From an uncultured Lachnoclostridium sp. (lineage in GTDB: Bacteria > Bacillota > Clostridia > Lachnospirales > Lachnospiraceae), in assembly GCA_948330435.1 (NCBI GenBank), contig CAOJBY010000002.1:1-64000 (forward strand): DNA of 64,000 nt, read 5' to 3'. The stretch's first letter is position 1; each line of letters opens with the position of its first letter. The notes beneath the pieces are model-generated. The model made no database searches. It worked only from the letters and a program-made list of their open reading frames with translations, and was not told where the DNA came from. This document shows positions 57,766 through 64,000 of this stretch, piece by piece. A program made the position numbers and the translations under genes.

Positions 57766-58665
57766 CTACGGATGCTCATTTACCGTATATCCAAGTTCCA
57801 TAAATACCCGGTTCTTTTCTTTCACCTCATTTTGAATCTTAGGCAAATCCTCCAGAGCCATGGAAAGGAACAGCGTATAGGCAACTAGGGATTCTACCAT
57901 TATAGCTATATGGCTGATAAGCCGCACATTATTTTCAACTGCCGAAACAAATAAGGTAGCGTCAGCCTTATTTGCCAACTGCTGGTTTCCAAACTGCGTA
58001 ATCAGAACCACTTTCGCTTTCTGTTCATTGGCAATATCAATGTACTGATGAGACTGAGCAGATCTCCCCAGAGCCGTAAAACAGATTAATAAATCATCCT
58101 CTGAAATATTCAATGTGGACTCCAACTGCAGATGCACATCCTCATAATAAATCGTAGGAATCTTCAATCTCATTAACATCGTCTGCATCTGCTTGGCCAG
58201 AACACCACTTGCCCCCATAGCACTGATATAAATTCTATGATTCTTCCGGCTGGTCTCTCGGATCAGTCTTACCGCTTTATCCAATTCCACCGGATCAATA
58301 ATATCAACTGTAGTCTGAATGGAGGTAATTACAAAAGAACTTATTTTTTTTAATACAGTTCCCGGAGCATCTGTGTCCAGAATCTTTTCCAGAATCAAAT
58401 CCGAATTTTCATTATAATGTGTTAATGATAAATCTGCTGATAAAGCTAGTTTAAAATCCGCATAGCCTTTGCATCCAAGCTTGCGGCAGAAGCGTATGAT
58501 CGTTGCTTCGCTCACTTTTGTCCGTGATGCCATTTCCTTAAGAGCCAGGGAAAGGACCTCCTGACAATGCTTCAGAACAAATTCCCCTACCCGTTTTTCT
58601 TTCCCCGTCAAAAACGGCAGCATGGATTCAAGCTTGGACATTACGTTTACTGGTTGTGCCTGCAT
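57766..58665 (-). CDS. MurR/RpiR family transcriptional regulator
   Basis: A 299-residue regulator. An N-terminal HTH_6 domain (about 5-80, with TKVSEATIIRFCRKLG) and a SIS sugar-phosphate-binding domain (about 130-270, with YISAMGASGVLAKQM) are present. The ligand is probably a hexosamine phosphate, given the PTS and nagA genes just upstream. GGGAGAG precedes the ATG at 58665. It is the last gene of the operon. Confidence 0.93.
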   Translation of the reverse strand: MQAQPVNVMSKLESMLPFLTGKEKRVGEFVLKHCQEVLSLALKEMASRTKVSEATIIRFCRKLGCKGYADFKLALSADLSLTHYNENSDLILEKILDTDAPGTVLKKISSFVITSIQTTVDIIDPVELDKAVRLIRETSRKNHRIYISAMGASGVLAKQMQTMLMRLKIPTIYYEDVHLQLESTLNISEDDLLICFTALGRSAQSHQYIDIANEQKAKVVLITQFGNQQLANKADATLFVSAVENNVRLISHIAIMVESLVAYTLFLSMALEDLPKIQNEVKEKNRVFMELGYTVNEHP

Positions 58666-58725
58666 AATCTCTCCCTTATTATAAGTAAATTTTAGGCATT
58701 CGCCAAATACCAAAGTCCATTGATT

Positions 58726-59871
58726 TTACTGGTTCAACTGTGCTTTACCCATGCAATACGTCTGGTGCACCTGGTAATCCGATTCCAAAACAACCAGATC
58801 CGCATCCTTGCCTACACCGATACATCCCTTGCGATCATCCACGCCAATACAACGGGCAGGATTGCAAGTGCAGGAATTAATAGCATAGTGAAAAGGCACC
58901 AATGCTTCCTCTACCAGAATCCGCAATCCGTCGTTCAACTTCAGAGTGGAACCGGAAAGAGTGCCGGAAGAAACGAGATGTGCACTCCCGTCCGGATAAA
59001 CCTCGATTTCATTTCCACCAAAGAGGTAGCGGCTTCCTACGGGAGAGCCCTTTGCCATCAGAGCATCCGATATCATGATGCAGTAATCAGGACCTTTGGT
59101 CATAAAATAATTATTCAGGGCGGCAAGGGTAGAATGATTGCCATCACAGATAACCTCGCCATACATGGTTCGGATGCGGCAGGCTGCACCTACCAGCCCA
59201 TTGGCACGATGGTTGAAAGGAGCCATACCATTGTATACATGCGTCATGGAACGGGCACCATGGGCATACGCCATAACAGCCTGATCATAGGTGGCGGCAG
59301 AATGTCCAATGCTTACAACGATTCCATGCTCTGCCAGATAATGTGTCAAAGCAAAGTTCTCATCCCGTTCTGTAGCCATGGTGACATAGCGAATCTTTCC
59401 TCCGGCCGCTTCCTGATATCGCATAAATTGCTGAAGATTGGGCTTTACAATGTATTGCTCTGGTTGTGCCCCCTTGTAATCCATATCCAGATAAGGCCCT
59501 TCAAAATGAATGCCGAGAATCTCGGCCCCTTCATATCCATCTTCCATAACCCTGGCTACATTGGCAACAGCCTTTGTCAGCACCTCTTCACTTTGGGTAA
59601 TTGTTGTTGGAAGAAAACCCGTGACACCTTCAGACACAATGCCCTTACTCCAATTTCTTAAGCCTTCTTCATTGGCATCATTGGTATCAAACCCATAAGC
59701 CCCATGGCAATGAACATCCAGGAAACCGGGTACAATCCGCAGTTCTCCATAATCAATATCTGTAGATACACTTCCATAAGGAAGAATGTCCGTGATCTTA
59801 TCTCCCGTCACCTCAACAATGGCAGCGGTAAACTGATCTGCAATCCAGATCTTTTTACTTTGAATAAACAT
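58726..59871 (-). CDS. nagA: N-acetylglucosamine-6-phosphate deacetylase
   Basis: A 381-residue amidohydrolase that removes acetate from N-acetylhexosamine 6-phosphate. The metal ligands and catalytic residues are His54 and His56 in DVHCHG, Glu124 in HFEGPY, His190 in GHSAA, His211 in THVYNGM and Asp269 in MISDAL. AAGGAGG precedes the ATG. Since it lies in a mannose-family PTS operon, the substrate may be N-acetylgalactosamine or another amino sugar as well as GlcNAc. Confidence 0.94.
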   Translation of the reverse strand: MFIQSKKIWIADQFTAAIVEVTGDKITDILPYGSVSTDIDYGELRIVPGFLDVHCHGAYGFDTNDANEEGLRNWSKGIVSEGVTGFLPTTITQSEEVLTKAVANVARVMEDGYEGAEILGIHFEGPYLDMDYKGAQPEQYIVKPNLQQFMRYQEAAGGKIRYVTMATERDENFALTHYLAEHGIVVSIGHSAATYDQAVMAYAHGARSMTHVYNGMAPFNHRANGLVGAACRIRTMYGEVICDGNHSTLAALNNYFMTKGPDYCIMISDALMAKGSPVGSRYLFGGNEIEVYPDGSAHLVSSGTLSGSTLKLNDGLRILVEEALVPFHYAINSCTCNPARCIGVDDRKGCIGVGKDADLVVLESDYQVHQTYCMGKAQLNQ

Positions 59872-59883
59872 GTAAGACCCTCC

Positions 59884-60534
59884 TTAACACTCACCTTTTT
59901 TTATCATTTCTAACGCATCCAACAGACTTGAATAAATCCCTGTACAGATATTATACAAATCAGCATTTGGTTTTACAAGATCTAAAATCATGATTGTGGA
60001 ACATCCGGCGGCAACTCCCCCATACACTCCATGAATCCCATCCTCAAAGACGTAACAATTCTGCGGTTCAATTTCCATTTTCCTGGAGGCCAGCAAAAAA
60101 ATATCCGGTTCCGGTTTTCCGTGGATTACCTGTTCACCACTCACAATCACATCAAAATAGGAGGCAATATCTGCCGTATTCAGATTATGGCAAATCAACT
60201 CCATTGGAGAACTGCTGGCCACGGCCATTTTTACTTTCTTTTCTTTGAAATACTCCAGAATCTCTTTCACGCCCGGCTTCATTGGCACGGATTTTGCCAG
60301 TGCCTTTTTAGAACTTTCAAACACTTCCTCCGTAAGCCTGGCGGCATCCGCATCAGGCAGATATTTATTGATAATTCGATTCATGAATTCCCCATTCGCT
60401 CCCCGGGTCTCATCCAGCATTTTTTCAGATATGTGATACCCATGACTTCTGCCTACCTTACGCCATTCTTCATCATATACCCTCTCTGTATCAAACAACA
60501 ACCCATCCATGTCAAAAATCGCTCCGGATTTCAT
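59884..60534 (-). CDS. HAD superfamily phosphatase/phosphomutase
   Basis: A 216-residue HAD hydrolase of the beta-phosphoglucomutase type. The nucleophile Asp8 and acid/base Asp10 are in FDMDGLLFD; VASSSP and KPEPDIFLLA supply motifs II and III, and CYVFEDG motif IV. It probably acts on a sugar phosphate from the operon. AAGGAG precedes the ATG at 60534, one base past the stop of the upstream unknown gene. Confidence 0.9.
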   Translation of the reverse strand: MKSGAIFDMDGLLFDTERVYDEEWRKVGRSHGYHISEKMLDETRGANGEFMNRIINKYLPDADAARLTEEVFESSKKALAKSVPMKPGVKEILEYFKEKKVKMAVASSSPMELICHNLNTADIASYFDVIVSGEQVIHGKPEPDIFLLASRKMEIEPQNCYVFEDGIHGVYGGVAAGCSTIMILDLVKPNADLYNICTGIYSSLLDALEMIKKGEC

Positions 60535-60535
60535 A

Positions 60536-60946
60536 TTACTCTCCTTCCATTTGAGATGCACCAAGGAGTAAATAAGAAAGATTCTCTTTATGCCAGGGAG
60601 AACCAAGAATGCTTTTCCTTATTTTATATTGGATATCCCCCTTTTCCGTGTGTATAATCATCCAAAATATCAAAAGGCGAATCTTGATATTGATAGATTT
60701 TATCTGTTCTTTCGAAATCCGGACAAGAGTCTTTTCCTTTGGCATGCCGTTCATATCATCAATTGCCAAAATTACCACCTCTTTTCCATTAAAATGGAGT
60801 ATGTGATCTTTCATTGTATGCATCATATTTCCCAGTCCATTTTTATACGCACCCATATCCGCCTTTAGTGTCCCATAAATCGTTGCGTGTTGGATAAAGG
60901 AAATCCCGTTTCGCACCAGTATTTCTTTTACTTTACTTTCTTTCAT
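60536..60946 (-). CDS. Unknown small protein in the PTS operon
   Basis: A 136-residue protein that I do not recognise. Two short helices (about 1-45) precede a strand-rich part with HILHFNGKEVVILAID, a hydrophobic stretch (IRLLIFWMIIHTE) and a basic end. The layout recalls small bacterial PH-like domains, but that is a guess. AGGGAAG precedes the ATG. It is tightly packed between the EIIA and HAD genes, so it probably takes part in the same sugar pathway. Confidence 0.7.
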   Translation of the reverse strand: MKESKVKEILVRNGISFIQHATIYGTLKADMGAYKNGLGNMMHTMKDHILHFNGKEVVILAIDDMNGMPKEKTLVRISKEQIKSINIKIRLLIFWMIIHTEKGDIQYKIRKSILGSPWHKENLSYLLLGASQMEGE

Positions 60947-60964
60947 ATTGCTTCCCTACCCTCA

Positions 60965-61369
60965 CTATCGGGATGCCAGCATTGCATTAAAGTCAACAAT
61001 CCCCTTCTGCCCTGTTTCAATGACTTCCTCAACCTTCATTCCGCCTGTTCTTGCAGTTTCGTATTCCATTATCATAGGAAGATTCATTCCTGTAATGACA
61101 TTTACCCGGCCTGCATATCTGGAATCCCCCAGAAGCTTTCCACTGCAATTACAGGGGGAACCAAATAAAAGATCACAAAAAACCACCACGCCATCTCCCG
61201 TATCAACTGCATCAATTGCTTTTTCCAGCTTATCCAAAAACTCTTTCATATCCTCACCGGGCAAAAAGCAAATTGCATCTGCCTGCTGTATATCTCCCGA
61301 GAACATCTTAAGCGTATCCATCATACCATCTGCCAGTTTTCCATGGCTTGCTAAAATAATTCCTTTCAT
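60965..61369 (-). CDS. PTS mannose-family EIIA component
   Basis: A 134-residue cytoplasmic EIIA of the mannose/fructose/N-acetylgalactosamine family. The phosphorylated histidine is His9 in ASHGKLADG. It passes phosphate from HPr to EIIB. AAGGAG precedes the ATG at 61369; the open frame to 61510 runs into the EIID gene and is not used. Confidence 0.93.
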   Translation of the reverse strand: MKGIILASHGKLADGMMDTLKMFSGDIQQADAICFLPGEDMKEFLDKLEKAIDAVDTGDGVVVFCDLLFGSPCNCSGKLLGDSRYAGRVNVITGMNLPMIMEYETARTGGMKVEEVIETGQKGIVDFNAMLASR

Positions 61370-61442
61370 TTTCCTCTCCTTAAATAGATTGAGGCTGCTT
61401 TGCAACAGCCCCAAACTTCTCCGTTTCTTTTTATATAAATTT

Positions 61443-62264
61443 CTAAAATAAACCAACCGCCGCACAAATAAGAGCAAGAATAATCGTTGAGAATACAAGC
61501 TTCGCAACACTTACCCGCTTTCTGCTAATCAAATAATAATAGATAAACAAAACTCCAATCGGAAGAATGCCAGGCATAATACTGTCAATCTTTTCCTGTA
61601 CACTTAAGGCCGCTTCGTTAAAATTGGCTGTAATCGCTACAGACAGATTTACCATGGTGGCCGTCAATGCACCCATCATAGCCATACCCAGAATATTCGC
61701 ACCCTCAATAATATTTGTCATTAATTTTGATGACAATACATCTTTAATTGCAGTTCTTCCCTTGGTATAGGTCAGTTTTGTAAATACAATCAGTTCTCCA
61801 AGAGTGTACATGGTTCCAAGAAGCAGAAGCCAGAACCCCGCAATGGAACCGCTTTGAGCCAGAGAACAGGAAGCCAGAATAAACAGGGTTGTAATGGTAC
61901 CGGCACTGAAAGAATCACCCAATGCTGCCACTGGTCCCATCAATCCGGTTTTTACCGCTACAATGGATTCTGAGGGAATTGATTCCGGATTATTTGCCTT
62001 TTCTTCCTCCATTGCCAGAGTTGTACCAAGAATCAGACCGCCGGCTGTGGCATTTGTGTTAAATAATTCCAAATGCCTTTTCAAAGCAGGAATCATGTCT
62101 TCTTTATTAGGATACAACTTTTTAAAAGCCGGTATCAATGCATATGTATAAGCTATAGACTGCATACGTTCATAGTTCAGAGACATCTCAGTAGTAATGT
62201 ACCATCTGGCAATTACCCGATTGATATCTTTACTGTTCAATACTTTTCTACCTTCTTCAGCCAT
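61443..62264 (-). CDS. PTS mannose-family EIID component
   Basis: A 273-residue membrane subunit. The long N-terminal amphipathic part with MSLNYERMQSIAYTYALIP and LYPNKEDMIPALKRHLEFFN-like sequence (here HLELFNTN) is typical, with several C-terminal helices. With EIIC it forms the sugar channel. GGAGG precedes the ATG at rather long spacing (about 12 bases), overlapping the EIIC end. Confidence 0.94.
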   Translation of the reverse strand: MAEEGRKVLNSKDINRVIARWYITTEMSLNYERMQSIAYTYALIPAFKKLYPNKEDMIPALKRHLELFNTNATAGGLILGTTLAMEEEKANNPESIPSESIVAVKTGLMGPVAALGDSFSAGTITTLFILASCSLAQSGSIAGFWLLLLGTMYTLGELIVFTKLTYTKGRTAIKDVLSSKLMTNIIEGANILGMAMMGALTATMVNLSVAITANFNEAALSVQEKIDSIMPGILPIGVLFIYYYLISRKRVSVAKLVFSTIILALICAAVGLF

Positions 62265-62267
62265 ATT

Positions 62268-63026
62268 CTATGCCACCTCCTTTTCACGTTTTTCCATAAC
62301 AATCAATACCGCAATACATGCCGCAAGCACACCCGTTGTCAAAGTATTCAAGCCTACCGCCCTTACAAAGATAAAGCCAATAAAGGTATAAGGAATGAGC
62401 TTGGGCTTTCCAATCATATTCATAATCAACGCAAAACCAATGGCTGGCATAACACCGCCTGCAACCTCCAGACCGTGCATAACCCAGGAGGGAACCGTAT
62501 TCATAAATGCAAGCATTGCGTCCTGTCCGAACATAACAATGAGAAATACCGGAAGAAACAGCAGGGGAATCTCAATCAGTGGAGGATAAATGACCGCACA
62601 TCTTGTAATTCCGGCAAGGTTTCCTTTTTCCGCACACTCATCTGCCTTATGAACAAAGATAACATTGACCATCTTCCGAAGGTTTGTTACAAAGGATCCC
62701 AAAAGTCCCATGGGAACGGCAAACGCAATTGCCTGTTCCGCCGTAAGGCCGGTAGCCAGTGCAATGGGAATTACCGTTGTGGCCGCAAGAGCCGAATCTG
62801 TGGGGAGATTTCCTCCCGGTGCAATTATTCCTGCAAACGCTGCGGCAATTCCTCCACCAATGATCAGTCCATTTGTCAGATCCCCGTAAATCAGACCGGC
62901 AACAACGCCAACTACGATTGGGCTGGCAATGAAAAAGAAAGCAAAATATCCGCCTATCATACCACGGGCTATCCAATACATCAATCCCATCACAATGGCC
63001 ATTAATACTAACTGTGTACCACTCAT
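62268..63026 (-). CDS. PTS mannose-family EIIC component
   Basis: A 252-residue membrane protein with seven or eight helices. GLIYGDLTNGLIIGG and APGGNLPTDSALA match the sorbose/mannose EIIC family. It binds and moves the sugar as EIIB phosphorylates it. AGAAGGA precedes the ATG. It is followed by EIID after three bases. Confidence 0.94.
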   Translation of the reverse strand: MSGTQLVLMAIVMGLMYWIARGMIGGYFAFFFIASPIVVGVVAGLIYGDLTNGLIIGGGIAAAFAGIIAPGGNLPTDSALAATTVIPIALATGLTAEQAIAFAVPMGLLGSFVTNLRKMVNVIFVHKADECAEKGNLAGITRCAVIYPPLIEIPLLFLPVFLIVMFGQDAMLAFMNTVPSWVMHGLEVAGGVMPAIGFALIMNMIGKPKLIPYTFIGFIFVRAVGLNTLTTGVLAACIAVLIVMEKREKEVA

Positions 63027-63046
63027 AATACATCCTTCTCTCTTTC

Positions 63047-63523
63047 TTATTTTAGTTTCTTTTCAATGGTTTCAAGACTGACAGGAGCATTCTCCGGTAT
63101 TGGCTGAACATACACCTGAATGCCTGCGGCTTTCATCTTAGACAGCTTCTCAAATTCTTCTACCGACAGGGCAACTCCCTGAACAACCGATTTGCGGTTT
63201 GGTCCGGCCTGCAATGCTCCCACATTTAGTTCCGGCAATTCCAGTCCTTTCTCAAATGCAAGGTAGGCAGAATCAACATCTTTGAAAATCAGCATAATCG
63301 TATCATCTGTCTGCTCAATTGCCGATCCGGTATCTTGAAGCTTAACAATGTCCACTTCTTTATCCGGAACTGCCATCCGGTAAATATCTCCCATAAACGG
63401 ATCATCAACCAATGCATCATCTGCAAGAATCAAACGATCTACCGGACGGAATTTAATCCATTTTGCCACAATCTGCCCATGCACCATTCGGTAATCGATA
63501 CGTACCATTTTTATTTTTCCCAT
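63047..63523 (-). CDS. PTS mannose-family EIIB component
   Basis: A 158-residue cytoplasmic EIIB of the mannose/sorbose family. The phosphorylated histidine is His15 in RIDYRMVHGQ. LADDALVDDPFMGDIYRMAVP is also typical. It takes phosphate from EIIA and gives it to the sugar. AAGGAGG precedes the ATG. It is first of the four PTS genes. Confidence 0.95.
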   Translation of the reverse strand: MGKIKMVRIDYRMVHGQIVAKWIKFRPVDRLILADDALVDDPFMGDIYRMAVPDKEVDIVKLQDTGSAIEQTDDTIMLIFKDVDSAYLAFEKGLELPELNVGALQAGPNRKSVVQGVALSVEEFEKLSKMKAAGIQVYVQPIPENAPVSLETIEKKLK

Positions 63524-63559
63524 CGTATATCCTCCTTCCTGTTCTGATTTAAGAAATAT

Positions 63560-64000
63560 CTACTTTCTTTCAATCTTTACAATCTCATGTGTATCTGCAC
63601 TCTTATGCACTGCCTCCGCAATCAGTTCGGCTTCCAGGCCATCTTTCAAGTTTGCACGGAAAGGCTTGTCATTTAAAAGACAGTCTACAAATTCATTTAA
63701 GGGATCGATTCCAAATCCGATTACGCGTCCGTTAAAGTTCTGGATAAAGCAAATATTGGGTGTATACTGCTTATTCTCGTCAAAAAACTCCACCCCCCGC
63801 CGTTGGGAATCTATTCGGATCATTGCATTTTCACACAGAATCTCCGAACACCCATCATCAGCCTTTGCAAAGCCATTGGGAAGAATCCATGCATTTTCAA
63901 CCGTCCAGGTGCCGCCATTTTCAAATTCCAGAATGGCAGTAATACTGTCATATGTATCCACGCCTTTTGATTTCAGTATTCCCTTGTGCCCTACAGCATA
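63560..64000 (-). CDS. Gfo/Idh/MocA family oxidoreductase, partial
   Basis: The last 146 residues of a protein whose start lies beyond the right edge. The frame is open from 64000 with no stop. GVDTYDSITAILEFENGGTWTVENAWILP and FGIDPLNEFVDCLLNDKPF match the C-terminal domain of NAD(P)-dependent sugar dehydrogenases. It lies 36 bases before EIIB on the same strand, so it is probably part of the amino-sugar operon and oxidises the sugar or a derivative. Confidence 0.85.
   Translation of the reverse strand, partial: YAVGHKGILKSKGVDTYDSITAILEFENGGTWTVENAWILPNGFAKADDGCSEILCENAMIRIDSQRRGVEFFDENKQYTPNICFIQNFNGRVIGFGIDPLNEFVDCLLNDKPFRANLKDGLEAELIAEAVHKSADTHEIVKIERK

Noticed and set aside
58720..59661. 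313-codon plus-strand open frame opposite nagA
   Set aside because: Antisense shadow of NagA, whose metal ligands are all present.
60945..61510. Longer EIIA protein starting at 61510
   Set aside because: The extra 47 residues overlap EIID in another frame and lack a ribosome site; the normal EIIA start at 61369 has AAGGAG.

Overview
The window looks like chromosomal DNA of a spore-forming, low-to-mid GC Firmicute of the Clostridia, most likely a Lachnospiraceae-type gut anaerobe. This is inferred from gene content and order; no 16S rRNA is present. The evidence is Spo0A and SpoIVB, strong AGGAGG ribosome binding sites, the Firmicutes blocks rimP-nusA-ylxR-ylxQ-infB-rbfA-nrnA-truB-ribF and nusB-xseA-xseB-ispA-dxs-tlyA-nadK-argR-recN-spoIVB-spo0A, and an NADP-type GdhA. 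I saw no tRNA, rRNA, CRISPR array, transposase or phage gene.

Layout. 1-192: two copies of a ~113-bp direct repeat, the second ending in the 3' end of a transglutaminase-like gene. 180-7144: metabolic and unknown genes on the minus strand (transglutaminase-like, DUF819 membrane protein, gdhA, a membrane protein, a small helical protein), then a divergent orphan protein that resembles the C-terminal part of flagellar cap protein FliD. 7297-8287: azlCD branched-chain amino acid exporter. 8324-13005: a plus-strand two-component system plus a three-gene ABC exporter. 13099-20868: hflKC, a MATE exporter whose 3' end overlaps a convergent MerR-family regulator, an SH3/NlpC-P60 wall hydrolase, a membrane-anchored Mrr-like nuclease and a Na/Pi cotransporter. 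20965-29451: the translation and transcription-factor operon (rimP to ribF), with a promoter followed by a leader terminator hairpin. 29656-42753: the sporulation, isoprenoid and DNA-repair block, then Asp23 and prfC, all minus strand.

42946-51208 is the most accessory part. It holds an unknown coiled-coil protein, a small alpha/beta hydrolase, an AgrA/AgrC-like LytTR regulator and GHKL kinase, two paralogous FtsX/MacB-type permeases, and a divergent ABC ATPase. Permeases and ATPase face away from each other across a 266-bp region with two nested inverted repeats. Downstream of the ATPase lies a 67-nt sequence that folds on paper as a four-way junction, followed by a doubtful small membrane ORF.

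51209-57607 is a yajC-gpmI-eno-secG-rnr-smpB group that joins glycolysis, Sec translocase accessory subunits and RNA quality control. It has a long hairpin that buries the eno Shine-Dalgarno sequence, and a GC-rich structured segment between secG and rnr. 57766-64000 is an amino-sugar-type operon: a mannose-family PTS (EIIA, B, C, D), NagA, a HAD phosphatase, an unknown small protein, a partial Gfo/Idh/MocA oxidoreductase at the right edge and an RpiR regulator. The best candidates for new biology are RNA-level control elements (eno hairpin, rimP leader, secG-rnr and post-ATPase structured elements) and the orphan FliD-like protein.
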